Source: Arsenophonus sp052171275
Lineage (GTDB): Bacteria; Pseudomonadota; Gammaproteobacteria; Enterobacterales; Enterobacteriaceae
NCBI GenBank assembly: GCA_052171275.1
Contig: CM125795.1
Location: 1,302,001-1,366,000, forward strand
Direction of reading: 5' to 3'
Length of the DNA stretch: 64,000 bases
Shown in pieces: positions 26,659 to 37,854 of the stretch. The notes beneath the pieces were generated by a model, which worked only from the letters and a program-made list of their open reading frames with translations, was not told the DNA's origin and ran no database searches. The stretch's first letter is position 1. Every line of letters begins with the position of its first letter. Made by a program: the position numbers and the translations under genes.

Positions 26659-29600
26659 ATAAATAATTCATAATTCATAAAAATATAATTTTTATAATTT
26701 AATAATTTAAGAATATTTTTAAAAATTATTTGAATCATAAAGTAAAATAGTAAATTAGTAGAAAATTTTTTAAGATTTCTATTTAAATACAACTATTTAT
26801 CACTGATATTTATATCTTAGGTTTAAGTAAAAAATTATGATCCATGATTTCAAGTGATTTATTTAATTACATAGCAAAACAGTCAGTAATTATCAAATAA
26901 TTAAATATTTGTTACAAAATACTTTATGTATGGTATATGCTGATCGATATCAGTTAAAATAGTATTTTATTTTTTATAAAAAATCAAACGTATTATTTTT
27001 AATATTAAAATTTCGCAAAAAAAAGTAAGCATTTTGATAAAAAAATTAACTAATAATATTGACAATTATATCGTATTTATATATAAATTATTTATTTAAT
27101 ACTAAATCGTGAATTTGATAGTTTTATAGAAAAATTTATCTATATCATTTTAATACATAATTAATAATATTAATTGATAAAGTAAAGATTATTTTAAGTA
27201 CTATCAATATTATTCAATATATAAAACATTAATATTTAGATTAATGAAATGATATTTAAATGAATGTATCCTATAATAATTCGCTATAACATAATAAATT
27301 GATATAAGTAAAAATTTATTTTTTTTTAAATCAACAAGAAATAATCATCTAGATTTTTTGCTAAACTTATAATATTATTATAAATCATTAAATAATACAA
27401 TTAAAAAATTATAATAAAGATTATATTAAATTTAAAAAAAATTTTTCTCATATAAAAATATGAATTATTAATATACATAAAGTTAATTTGAATAGCATGA
27501 TAAATTTTATTCATATAATTTATAATTCTTTCATATTCTCTTATAATATAAAATCAAATTTAACAATATATTTGATTTATTCATTAACTCTATTATTTTA
27601 TAACTTAATTAATATACTTTTTGAAAAATAATATATAAAATCTATTTAATTTTATTAAAATAATGATAAAATTTATATAAATGATTTTCTATTTTTACAT
27701 TATTTTAATAATCTCTATCTCTATTTTAAAAAAATAAAATCTTATTTATTAATTTATATATAAAGAAATATTAAAATATTTAAACATCTAAATTATATTA
27801 TAATGATAGAAATTATTTAATTTAATATATTATATAGATATCCTTTCATTCGGTTTTAAAAAATATTTAGATATAATAACAAAGACTACAGATATTCTCA
27901 GGCAAAATATTAGATAAAATATTATAATTATAGTAAAAAACTAAAATAAAAAACATTGCAATAATTTGTTAATAATCTAAAAGCATTTTATTTAAAACAA
28001 TATTTAATACCAACATTTTTACTAAAAACATAGAATAATAATTCTATGATATCATATTTATCTCTTATAAGAACTGAATTGTTATTGTTATTAAATAATA
28101 ATTTATGCTTTATAATCTTTTATAATCACTTTATAATCATTAATATAATCCATTTTATTTTTATTATAAAATAGATATAATTAATATTAATTATAATAAA
28201 AATTATTTTAGAAAATATCAGTTTTAGTTTTATCTAAAATTATAGTTAAATGTTAATAATAAGATTATTTGTTTTTTATCTATCGTAATTAGTAAAATGT
28301 AATTAAAATAAAATTTAAATTTATTAAATAATTTTTTATTACAATAATAATTTATTATTATTTAATTTAGATTTGTCATAAGTTATCTGATATCAAAGCG
28401 TCTTTAATTAAGAAAACGATTTCAAATTAAAAGATTTATAATTGTTAAATAAGGAAATTTAGTTAAAAAAAATTAATTAATCAAATAATATAGAGCTTTA
28501 TTTGAGATTATTTATTTTAAAATAGAGATTTAAATCTATTCTTAATACATATATAAACTTCTTGATTAAGAACAAATAAAAAATTAAAAAAACTTTTAAT
28601 TATGAATATATTTTAATTTAATTAAAAATGATTTGAATTATGTTAATTACATTAAAAACAGAGTAATTAAAATATATATAAATTTATTTACATGATATTT
28701 ATCTTTTATTTTATTTATAAAAAATATATTTATTCAATTAATTTAAAATATTATTATCTATTTTTAATAGTAACTATTAAATAATAATTTTTTATTATTA
28801 ATTTTTACTACTTATTTATAAAATCCTAAAATAATTTTCTCTAATTTTCATTAACTGAAGCTTTTTTAATATGCTATTTATTATTTTTAAAACTTTAAAC
28901 TAATTTATCCTCAGATTAAAATTAATCCGTAAAATCATATCTAAATGATAGCAACTTAAAATTAAATTAATTAATTATTATATCTAAATTTTATCAACAC
29001 TTTATTATAAAAATTTATTTTTTATAATAGATATTTATTCATGAAACTAAAATGAAGAAATATTATTATTACCAACTTTCTTTTTTTGATTTTTTATTCA
29101 TAAATATTTTGTAAAACATATAAATAAAATTTTTAATTTATCTTTAAGTTTAAAATATAAAAATTAATTATATTAATAATATTAAATAGTAAAATATCTA
29201 ATCAATAACTTACAAAATTCTCGAAAGATATATTTTATTATTAATGATACAATTATTATATAAATTTGATTATTATTTTAATTATATATCAATCAATAAC
29301 TAATTGAATAACTTTTTGGAGATCTAATCAGATTTTAAAAATATTGAAAAATAATTTTTAAACTGACTTATTTGTTTATTTATTGATGATTTTAAGAACT
29401 ATGTATAAAACCTAATGAAAGATTTGCTAAATAACAAAAATCATAATGAATGTAATAAAATATTTTATAATATAACTTTTTATTATAATGTTAATAATTA
29501 ATATTATGTTTAGATACAATAGATATATTAAAAAATTATATTTAAATATTATTTCAAATAATGATAAATTATTATATATTTTATCTTTAGTATTATTTTA

Positions 29601-30851
29601 TATTTTATGGTACTAAATTAGTACTCATAAGCTTATAGTAATATAATTCATGTTAGTTATTTGGATTAAAACAAAAAACTTAGATATTAATACAACCAAC
29701 ATTTTCATATAGCATTTTTCCTTATATCAAATATATAGTTTTAGAATATATATCTGACTTAAGTAAAATTTATTTTAATCAAATTTTAGAAAATTAATTA
29801 AATAAATTAAAAATAATAATTCAAATTATTAATAAAATTATTTTGAATAACAAAATATAGATAGAAAATAGTAAAAAATCAATTTCTATGATCTATAATA
29901 TATTTTATATTTAAAGTATAAATATTACATATAAATAATAGCTTATATAAAAATATCATTAAAACATATATCATATATACAATGTTCTACAAATTATATT
30001 TTTAAAATTTTAAAAAAAAATTTTTTAAAATTTAATTAAATTATTATTTAAATATAATTCAAATATTATTTGAAAGTTAATTTAAAATTAATTATCAATT
30101 ATATATTTATTTTTTTTACTTTATCGTTTTTAAAATAAAATAATTGATATTAAATATCAATATAAAAATTATATTTTTAAAATTAATCATAATGGATGAT
30201 AAATTTTATTTTTTATTTTTTTAATAAAATCATGTAATTATTTTACAATATTTTAATTTATGAATCAAACTAAATTTGATCTTATTATTACTTGACAAGA
30301 TTTCCATACCACTCATAAACTCTATAATAACCGATAAATTATAGTATAATTAATTTTTTTATAAAATAAAAAAATTAATAAATATATTTAAACTTGAAAA
30401 GTTTCACTAATATCGATATAAAATATAAATAAAGAATATATATAAATATATGGCAGTATGATACTACTCTGGCTGAAAAGTTAATATAAATTCTTTTATT
30501 AACTTTTTATTAAAAAACTTTAATTTTTAAGGAATTTTAGAAATTAAAAATTTCTTGAAAATATAACAATTTTAAAATTAATTAAATTTAATGAAATATT
30601 CAGTATTTATTTACTTAAATATGTAAGTTAAATACAAAAACGATAATATATCGATTCTTTTCTTATCAGTAATAAGAATATCATTACCATAAATATATAA
30701 AGCTCAAAAAGTAATTAAATTTAAATAAATAAATTTAATTATAACATAAGTATATTTATTATTAGATGTAAATATTAATAAACATTAAAGTTGAATATAA
30801 AACAAAAAAAATAAATTATTGCAACTCGATTATAAGGATATATTTTTTAAT

Positions 30852-31805
30852 ATGACAGATAATCAATTCAAACATATTAGTGTACTTCTTAATGAAGCAG
30901 TTAATGGATTAAATATAAAAGAAAATGGAGTTTATGTTGACGGTACTTTTGGACGAGGTGGTCATTCTAAATTAATTTTATCTCGATTAGGTAAAGATGG
31001 ACGATTGATAGCAATCGATAAAGATCCGTATGCAGTTATCGCATCTAAAAAAATAATCAGTGATGAAAGATTTTTAATCAAACACAGTTCTTTTTCTAAA
31101 TTACAAACATTGCTCACAGAAAAAGGTTTAATTGGAAAAATTGATGGTATATTATTTGATTTAGGTGTTTCATCACAACAATTAGATGATCCTAAACGAG
31201 GTTTTTCTTTTATTCATGATGGACCATTAGATATGAGGATGGATCCAACAATAGGTCAATCTGCTTCGGAATGGTTGATGAAAGAAAAGGAATCATATAT
31301 TGCTTGGGTATTAGAAACTTATGGAGAAGAAAGGTTTGCAAAAAGGATTGCAAAAGCGATTATAGCTCGTAATCATAATTTAGTCGATAAACCATTAACG
31401 CGAACAAAGCAACTGGCTGAACTAATAACACAAGTTATTCCATATAGGGAAAGGTATAAGCATCCAGCAACACGATCATTTCAAGCCATTCGCATTTATA
31501 TAAATAATGAACTAGAAGAGATAACAAAAGTACTAAATAATTCATTAAATATATTAGCACCAAAAGGACGGTTATCAATTATTAGTTTTCACTCATTAGA
31601 AGATAGATTAATTAAGAATTTTATAAGAGATCATAGCAAGATGATAAACAATGAGCCAGAATTACTACTAACTGATATACGATTAAAATCGTTTCGTAGC
31701 CCAGTGTTAAAAACACTAGGTAAAATGAAGCCGACTAGAAGAGAAATTATCGAAAACCCTCGATCAAGAAGTTCAATTGTACGTTTTGCTGAAATATTAA
31801 AATAA
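30852..31805 (+). CDS. rsmH: 16S rRNA m4C1402 methyltransferase RsmH (MraW)
   Basis: S-adenosylmethionine-dependent enzyme that N4-methylates C1402 of 16S rRNA near the P site; in nearly all bacteria it opens the dcw cluster. I chose the ATG at 30852 (317 residues, E. coli 313) because it aligns with the family start (HISVLLNEAVNGL follows) and has AAGGA about 13 nt upstream. An in-frame TTG at 30819 would add 11 unrelated residues. The methyltransferase loop VDGTFGRGGHS is intact, as are LFDLGVSSQQLDD and the C-terminal SFHSLEDRLIK block. mraZ, its usual upstream partner, is missing. ftsL starts two bases after its stop codon. Confidence 0.97.
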   Translation: MTDNQFKHISVLLNEAVNGLNIKENGVYVDGTFGRGGHSKLILSRLGKDGRLIAIDKDPYAVIASKKIISDERFLIKHSSFSKLQTLLTEKGLIGKIDGILFDLGVSSQQLDDPKRGFSFIHDGPLDMRMDPTIGQSASEWLMKEKESYIAWVLETYGEERFAKRIAKAIIARNHNLVDKPLTRTKQLAELITQVIPYRERYKHPATRSFQAIRIYINNELEEITKVLNNSLNILAPKGRLSIISFHSLEDRLIKNFIRDHSKMINNEPELLLTDIRLKSFRSPVLKTLGKMKPTRREIIENPRSRSSIVRFAEILK

Positions 31806-31807
31806 TA

Positions 31808-32125
31808 ATGATAACAAAAAAATATAGTTTAATTAAAATTATTGGTTACGATATTTTACGACATGGAGTTATTCCTCTGATTTTATTAAAAGTAATTATT
31901 ATATCAGCTATCTTAATTATCATAACAAGCCATCAAGTGAGGTTGTTGGTAGCAGAAAAAGATTTTATCGTAGAAAAAAAAGAATTTTTAGATATAGAAT
32001 GGCGAAATTTGATTTTAGAGGAGAACTTATTAGTAAATCATAGTCGAATTGAGCGCCTTTCTATAGAAAGGCTTCAAATGATTCATGTGGATCCGATGAA
32101 AGAACATATTGTTATTATAAGATAG
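31808..32125 (+). CDS. ftsL: Cell division protein FtsL
   Basis: Small bitopic inner-membrane protein of the divisome that forms a complex with FtsQ and FtsB and activates FtsWI. It has 105 residues (E. coli 121): a short cytoplasmic N-terminus, one membrane segment (about 21-40) and a periplasmic helical part (about 41-90) with heptad-like spacing expected for the FtsB coiled coil. Sequence identity is low, as usual for FtsL; position between rsmH and ftsI makes the call firm. ftsB is not in this window. Confidence 0.93.
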   Translation: MITKKYSLIKIIGYDILRHGVIPLILLKVIIISAILIIITSHQVRLLVAEKDFIVEKKEFLDIEWRNLILEENLLVNHSRIERLSIERLQMIHVDPMKEHIVIIR

Positions 32126-32148
32126 TTTTTAGTGAAAAGGTAAATAGC

Positions 32149-33921
32149 ATGATGTCTTCGCATTCAATAAAATACAGAAGACGGTATGAAGAAAAAGTTA
32201 GCTATATAAGCTGGCGTTTCTTGTTATTATGTATAGGAATAGGATTTGCATTAATTTGTCTTATTATTCGCATTACTTATCTGCAAATTATTAATCCTGA
32301 AGAACTAATTAAAAAAGGTGACATGCGTTCACTTCGCATTAAAAAAGACGAAATTACGCGCGGAATGATAAGTGATCGTGAAGGAAGGAAGTTAGCAGTA
32401 AGTATTATGGTTTATGCTATTTGGGCGGATCCAAAAATAATTTATGAAAATGGTGGATTAAGTAATATTGAACGTTGGCAAGCATTAGCAGATGAACTAA
32501 GCATGTCGTTAGAACAAGTAACCAATAAAATTAGTTTTGACCCTAATAGTCGTTTTGTATATTTAGCTCGTCAAGTAAATCCATCTGTTGGTGAATATAT
32601 TAGTAAATTAAAAATAGATGGTATTTTTTTACGTAAAGAATCAAGACGTTACTATCCATCTGGTCCAGTAGCAGCCCATTTGATTGGAGTAACGGATATT
32701 GATGGATGTGGAATTGAGGGAATTGAAAAAAGTTTTAACTATCTATTAACTGGATCACCTGGAAAAAGGATAGTACGTAAAGATCGTTATGGACGAGTTA
32801 TTGAAAATATTTCTTCTATTAATAGTAATAATGCACATAACTTAGTATTAAGTATTAATGAACGTATACAATCATTAGTTTATCATGAATTAACACATAG
32901 TGTTATAGAAAATAAGGCAAAATCAGGTACTGCTATTTTAGTAGATGTTAATACAGGTGAAGTATTAGCAATGACTAATAGCCCATCTTATAATCCAAAT
33001 AATATTGCAGGAACTTCAGCTAAAGTTATGCGTAACCACGCGATTACAGATGCATTTGAACCAGGTTCAACAGTTAAACCAATGGTAATTATCAATGCAC
33101 TAAATAATGGGATTATTAAAATTAATAGTATTTTAAATACTCAACCATATATGATTAATGGTCATAAAATTAAAGATGTAAGAGAATATAATGAATTATC
33201 CATCAAAGGTATTTTACAAAAATCAAGTAATGTTGGTGTTTCAAAGTTAGCTTTATCAATGTCAGCAGATGAGTTGGTAAATGTTTATGCTAGCTTTGGT
33301 TTAGGTAAACCAACAAATTTAGGATTAATTGGAGAAAGTAGTGGTATTTTTCCTAATAAAAAAACACGTTGGTCTAAATTTGAAAGAGCTACATTTTCTT
33401 TTGGTTATGGATTAATGGTTACACCATTACAATTAGCACGAGTTTATGCAACAATTGGTAGCTTTGGTATTTATCGTCCACTATCAATTACAAGAATTGA
33501 TTTACCGGTATCAGGTGATCGTATTTTCCCTGAGAGAATTATGAAAACAGTTGTTCGTATGATGGAAAGTGTCACATTACCTGATAATAATAGTAGTATT
33601 CAGTCCGCAGTTAAAAGTTACCGAATAGCTATTAAGACAGGTACTACAAAAAAAGTTGGTAATAATGGTCATTATGTTAATCAATATATTGCTTATACAG
33701 CTGGAGTAGCACCTGCGAGTAACCCTCGTTATGCCTTGGTTGTTATTATTAATGAACCTACTGCTGGGAAATATTATGGTGGATCCGTTTCTGGTCCAGT
33801 ATTTAGAAATATTATTGGAAATGTTTTACGTATAACAAATATAAAGCCTGATGCATTAACTTCGCATAATGTTAAGTTAGTATTTAATAAAAGAAAAGAG
33901 AATATCGATGATAGATCATAA
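32149..33921 (+). CDS. ftsI: Septal peptidoglycan transpeptidase FtsI (PBP3)
   Basis: Penicillin-binding protein that cross-links septal peptidoglycan together with FtsW. Length is 590 (E. coli 588). One membrane segment lies at about 23-42, followed by the pedestal domain with RGMISDREG (71-79) and the transpeptidase domain. The three active-site motifs are present: S307-T-V-K310, S359-S-N361 and K496-T-G498, with the nucleophile at the same number as in E. coli. The start has two consecutive ATG codons (32149 and 32152). Its end overlaps murE by 14 nt, suggesting translational coupling. Confidence 0.98.
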   Translation: MMSSHSIKYRRRYEEKVSYISWRFLLLCIGIGFALICLIIRITYLQIINPEELIKKGDMRSLRIKKDEITRGMISDREGRKLAVSIMVYAIWADPKIIYENGGLSNIERWQALADELSMSLEQVTNKISFDPNSRFVYLARQVNPSVGEYISKLKIDGIFLRKESRRYYPSGPVAAHLIGVTDIDGCGIEGIEKSFNYLLTGSPGKRIVRKDRYGRVIENISSINSNNAHNLVLSINERIQSLVYHELTHSVIENKAKSGTAILVDVNTGEVLAMTNSPSYNPNNIAGTSAKVMRNHAITDAFEPGSTVKPMVIINALNNGIIKINSILNTQPYMINGHKIKDVREYNELSIKGILQKSSNVGVSKLALSMSADELVNVYASFGLGKPTNLGLIGESSGIFPNKKTRWSKFERATFSFGYGLMVTPLQLARVYATIGSFGIYRPLSITRIDLPVSGDRIFPERIMKTVVRMMESVTLPDNNSSIQSAVKSYRIAIKTGTTKKVGNNGHYVNQYIAYTAGVAPASNPRYALVVIINEPTAGKYYGGSVSGPVFRNIIGNVLRITNIKPDALTSHNVKLVFNKRKENIDDRS

Positions 33922-35396
33922 TCTAAGTAATTTACTTATAAAGCTTGGACTTAACTCCAAAAATAATATATTACAAGAAATGAAGATTGATAGCCGTAAA
34001 GTAAAAAAAGGGGATCTATTTTTAGCAGTTAATGGTCATCAAACAGACGGGAGACTATATATTTCTCAAGCAATATTGCGAGGTGCAGTAGCAATTATTG
34101 CAGAAGCAGATAGAGAAATTGAATCTGGAACAGTTAGTTATGTACATAATATTCCTATTATCTATATTAATGACTTAAATAATAAATTATCGTTTTTAGC
34201 AGGTGAATTTTATCAACATCCAGGTAAAAGAATGCAATTAATTGGTGTAACAGGAACAAATGGTAAAACAACTGTCACTCAACTAATTGCTCAATGGGCA
34301 AAAGAACTTGGAGAGGTAAGTGCAGTAATGGGTACTATAGGAAATGGAGTATTAGGAGAAATTATGCCTACTGAAAATACAACAATTTCAGCAGTTGAAG
34401 TTCAATCTGAATTAAAAAAATTAGTAGATAAGAAAGCTACTTTAGTTGCAATGGAAATTTCTTCTCATGGTTTAGTACAAGGTCGTGTTTCTGCCATTAA
34501 TTTCAATGCCTCTGTATTTACTAATTTAAGTTACGATCACATTGATTATCATGGTGATATGCAAAATTACGAAGCAGCAAAATGGCTATTGTTTTCAACT
34601 AATAAAAATAATAAACAAATTATTAATGTGGATGATGAAATTGGTTTTCAATGGATTGAAAGATTACCACAAGCATGTGCAGTTTCAATGAATAATCGAA
34701 TACCTATTAATTTTCAAGGTGTTTGGATATTAGTAAAAAAAGTAGATTATTTTAATTATAAAGCAATAATTCATTTTAATTCTTCATGGGGAAGAGGTTC
34801 ACTTGAAAGCCCATTAATGGGTGCTTTTAATGTAATTAACGTTATGTTAGCCATGGCTACTCTTTTAATGATGGGTTATTTATTTAATGAAGTTATAAAA
34901 TCATCAAAAGTTTTACAACCGATTTCCGGACGAATGGAGGTTTTTAAATCACCAGGTTATCCAACTGTTGTTGTTGATTATGCTCATACTCCAGATGCTT
35001 TCGAAAAAGCATTAATTGCAAGTAATCTCGATTGTCGAGGTAAACTTTGGTGTGTGTTTGGCTGCGGAGGTAATCGAGATAAAAATAAACGTTCATTGAT
35101 GGGAAACTTAGCTGAACAATATGCCGATATTACTATAATAACAGATGATAATCCGCGAAGTGAAGAGCCCTGAAGATATTATTAATGATATTTTAAGTGG
35201 TTTTTTTGATTCTAAGCAAGTAATAGTGATTGCAGAGCGAGAAAAAGCGATTACTAATACGATTACTCAAGCGAATGTTAATGATTTAATATTAATTGTA
35301 GGCAAGGGTCATGAAGACTACCAAATTATTGGTAATAGGCAAATTTACTATTCTGACCGTATGACAGTAGCAAGATTATTGAAGGTAATTAAATGA
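33908..35396 (+). CDS. murE: UDP-MurNAc-tripeptide synthetase MurE, split by a +1 frameshift
   Basis: Adds meso-diaminopimelate to UDP-MurNAc-L-Ala-D-Glu in the cytoplasm. The first frame (33908-35173) gives 421 residues with the ATP loop GTNGKTT (116-122), the carbamylated-lysine region and the DNPR motif (414-417) that recognises diaminopimelate. It then meets TGA directly after CCC (35168-35170). The next frame continues with EDIINDIL and runs to 35396, including GKGHEDYQI. Dropping one C, or skipping the T after CCC, yields 495 residues, the exact E. coli length, with no residue lost. Without the shift the protein lacks the GKGHE region that contacts diaminopimelate. Everything else is conserved, so I treat this as an expressed or error-affected gene rather than a decayed one. 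murF overlaps the stop codon (ATGA). Confidence 0.9.
35165..35174 (+). other. Frameshift site in murE (GAG CCC TGA A)
   Basis: Zero-frame codons GAG CCC TGA stop the first frame. A +1 slip of the proline tRNA on CCC-T gives GAA GAT next, matching the family sequence after the NPR-x-EEP block. The arrangement (slippery codon followed by TGA) resembles the prfB (RF2) recoding site, but the strong Shine-Dalgarno stimulator of prfB is not evident; only AGTGAAGAG precedes it. A one-base insertion or a sequence error fits equally well. Confidence 0.6.
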
Positions 35397-36775
35397 TCCC
35401 TATTCCATTAAAAAAATTAGCTCAGGTAACAGAAGGTATTCCATATAAAATTAATGATCATCAGTGGACTAATTTATTGATTAATACAGTAACGACTAAC
35501 AGTCGTTATCAATCAATTAATAGCTTGTTTATAGCATTAAAAGGTGAACATTTTGATGGTCATAATTTTGTTAAAGAGGCTATCAACTCAGGCGCGATAG
35601 CATTATTAGTTGATCATCCATTAACCATTAGTTGTCCACAGGTTATTGTTGAAGATACACGTTTAGCAATTGGAAAATTAGCAGCATGGGTCAGATCACA
35701 AAGCAAAGCTAAAATTATTGGACTTACTGGCTCTTCTGGAAAAACCTCAGTTAAAGAGATGACAGCAACGATTTTATCTAATTACGAAAAAACAGTTTTC
35801 ACTTATGATAATTTTAATAATGATATCGGTGTAGCATTGACATTATTTCATTTAACGATAGAACATAAGTATGCAGTAATTGAAATAGGCGCTAATAATG
35901 TTAATGAAGTTAAATATGCTAGTAATATTGTCAAGCCTGATACTGCATTAATAAATAATTTATTTGCTTCTCACCTTGAAGGTTTTATTTCATTATCTGG
36001 AGTTGCTAAAGCAAAAGGAGAAATTTTTTATGGATTAGCAAAAACAGGAACAGCTATTATTAATTTGGCTAGCAATGATTGGAAAAATTGGAAATTTAGT
36101 TTTAATCAACAACAAACTATTTGGTATTTTTCAATTGTAAAGCAACATAAAGCTAATTTTTATGCTGAAAATATTTTTACTAGATTAACTGGTATTGAAT
36201 TTGACTTACATACACCAATTGGTGTTATATCAATATTATTACCATTACTAGGTAAGCATAATATTGCCAATGCATTGGCTGCAAGTGCATTAGCTATATC
36301 GGTTGGAGCAACACTTGAGCAAGTTAGTTTTGGATTAACTCATGTTAAACCTATATCTGGTCGTTTATATCCAATTAATTTAGACCATAGTAAACTTATT
36401 TTAGATGATACTTATAATGCTAATATTGGATCTATGATTGCTGCTGCTAACGTTTTATCTCAAATGCCTGGGCATCGTATCTTAGTTGTAGGTGATATGA
36501 CAGAATTAGGTGATAAGACTGATATTTATCATCGTAAAATTGGAAAGAAAATTCAACAAATGAATTTTGATAGAGTTTTTAGTATTGGACAGAAAAGTGC
36601 AATTATTAGTAAATATAGTGGGTATGGTGAACATTTTATCTCTAAAAAAGAATTAGTTGCTAAATTAATCTCATTAATAAATAAAAATAAAATTATATCA
36701 GTTTTAGTTAAAGGATCTCACAATACAGAAATGAAAGAAATTATACTTTCCTTAAAGGAACGTTTTTTATGTTAG
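35393..36775 (+). CDS. murF: UDP-MurNAc-pentapeptide synthetase MurF
   Basis: ATP-dependent ligase that attaches D-Ala-D-Ala to UDP-MurNAc-tripeptide, the last cytoplasmic step before MraY. It has 460 residues (E. coli 452). The ATP loop GSSGKTSVKEM lies at 113-123, followed by the NFNNDIG block typical of MurF and the C-terminal DDTYNANIGSM and VVGDMTELGD motifs. The ATG overlaps the murE stop by 4 nt, and its end overlaps the mraY start by 7 nt, so translation along this part of the cluster is probably coupled. Confidence 0.98.
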   Translation: MIPIPLKKLAQVTEGIPYKINDHQWTNLLINTVTTNSRYQSINSLFIALKGEHFDGHNFVKEAINSGAIALLVDHPLTISCPQVIVEDTRLAIGKLAAWVRSQSKAKIIGLTGSSGKTSVKEMTATILSNYEKTVFTYDNFNNDIGVALTLFHLTIEHKYAVIEIGANNVNEVKYASNIVKPDTALINNLFASHLEGFISLSGVAKAKGEIFYGLAKTGTAIINLASNDWKNWKFSFNQQQTIWYFSIVKQHKANFYAENIFTRLTGIEFDLHTPIGVISILLPLLGKHNIANALAASALAISVGATLEQVSFGLTHVKPISGRLYPINLDHSKLILDDTYNANIGSMIAAANVLSQMPGHRILVVGDMTELGDKTDIYHRKIGKKIQQMNFDRVFSIGQKSAIISKYSGYGEHFISKKELVAKLISLINKNKIISVLVKGSHNTEMKEIILSLKERFLC

Positions 36776-37851
36776 TATGGTTATGTGAATATTTAGTTAA
36801 ATATTTTTCTGGATTCAATCTTTTTTCTTATTTAACATTTAGAGCTATTATTAGCTTATTGACATCATTAATAATTGCGTTATACATGGGAACTTATTTA
36901 ATTTCCTATTTGCAAAAATTACAAATAGGTCAAATCATACGTAATGAAGGTCCAGAATCACACTTTAGTAAACGTGGAACACCTACCATGGGAGGTGTGT
37001 TAATTTTATCTTCTATTGTAATTTCAATTATGTTATGGACAAAATTAAATAATCCATATGTTTGGTGTGTATTGATAATTTTAATAGGATATGGTGGTAT
37101 TGGATTTATTGATGATTATCGTAAAATGATATGTAAAAATCCAAAAGGGTTAAGTGCACGTTCTAAGTATTTATGGCAATCTATATTAGCTTTATGTGTA
37201 GTATTTACTTTATATAAAACAGGTAATGGTACAGCAGTTACTCAATTAGTTGTACCATTCTTTAAAGATATTATGCCACAACTCGGTTTTTTTTATGTTT
37301 TATTTGCTTATTTTGTCATTGTAGGTACAAGTAATGCAGTTAATTTAACTGATGGATTAGATGGTTTGGCTATTATGCCAATAGTTCTTATATCAGCAGG
37401 TTTTTCCTTAGTAGCTTGGACTACTGGTAATTTCAATTTCGCTAACTATTTAAAAATTCCTTATATTAATCATGCAGGTGAATTGGTTATAGTCTGTACT
37501 GCTATTGTTGGTGCTGGTTTAGGATTTTTATGGTTTAACACTTATCCTGCACAAGTTTTTATGGGAGATGTTGGCTCATTGGCATTAGGTGGTGCATTGG
37601 GAATAATTTCAGTCTTACTACGACAAGAATTTTTATTATTAATTATGGGAGGCGTGTTCGTTATTGAAACTTTATCAGTAATTTTGCAAATTGCATCATT
37701 TAAACTGCGTGGTCAACGAATTTTTCGAATGGCACCAATTCATCATCATTATGAATTAAAAGGATGGCCGGAACCTAGAATCATTGTGCGATTCTGGATT
37801 ATCTCGTTAATATTAGTATTAATTGGATTAGTAACATTAAAGGTGCGGTAG
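36769..37851 (+). CDS. mraY: Phospho-MurNAc-pentapeptide transferase MraY
   Basis: Inner-membrane enzyme that moves phospho-MurNAc-pentapeptide onto undecaprenyl phosphate, making lipid I. Its 360 residues equal the E. coli length. It has about ten hydrophobic segments. Catalytic features are visible: D115-D116 in GFIDDYRK, NLTDGLDGLA in the middle, FMGDVGSLALGG, and the HHHYELKGW loop near the C-terminus. It starts inside the end of murF and is followed three bases after its stop codon by murD. Confidence 0.98.
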   Translation: MLVWLCEYLVKYFSGFNLFSYLTFRAIISLLTSLIIALYMGTYLISYLQKLQIGQIIRNEGPESHFSKRGTPTMGGVLILSSIVISIMLWTKLNNPYVWCVLIILIGYGGIGFIDDYRKMICKNPKGLSARSKYLWQSILALCVVFTLYKTGNGTAVTQLVVPFFKDIMPQLGFFYVLFAYFVIVGTSNAVNLTDGLDGLAIMPIVLISAGFSLVAWTTGNFNFANYLKIPYINHAGELVIVCTAIVGAGLGFLWFNTYPAQVFMGDVGSLALGGALGIISVLLRQEFLLLIMGGVFVIETLSVILQIASFKLRGQRIFRMAPIHHHYELKGWPEPRIIVRFWIISLILVLIGLVTLKVR

Positions 37852-37854
37852 TAA

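Larger units (their letters stand above)
15026..30851. other. Gene desert of 15.8 kb
   Basis: The largest gene-free stretch. No frame resembles a protein; the one 65-codon frame at 26595-26792 (minus) is low-complexity and coincides with a hairpin. Patches that are less AT-rich, and so possible worn relics, lie near 20140-20230, 26836-26965 and 27831-27910. At the right end, before the dcw cluster, are a TTGACA (30292-30297), a TATAAT (30323-30328) and a less AT-rich patch at 30448-30510. Long inverted repeats are listed separately. The mraZ gene that normally precedes rsmH is not recognisable. Confidence 0.65.

Noticed and set aside
26595..26792. 65-codon minus-strand open frame
   Set aside because: Low-complexity product, overlaps a perfect hairpin at 26623-26658 and has no recognisable domain.
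30780..30851. 3' end of mraZ just before rsmH
   Set aside because: A short run reading LQLDYKDIFF vaguely resembles the MraZ end, but no upstream segment matches and the similarity is too weak.
15026..30851. Mobile element or prophage in the large desert
   Set aside because: No transposase, integrase or phage frame, no target duplications and no repeated sequence family were seen.
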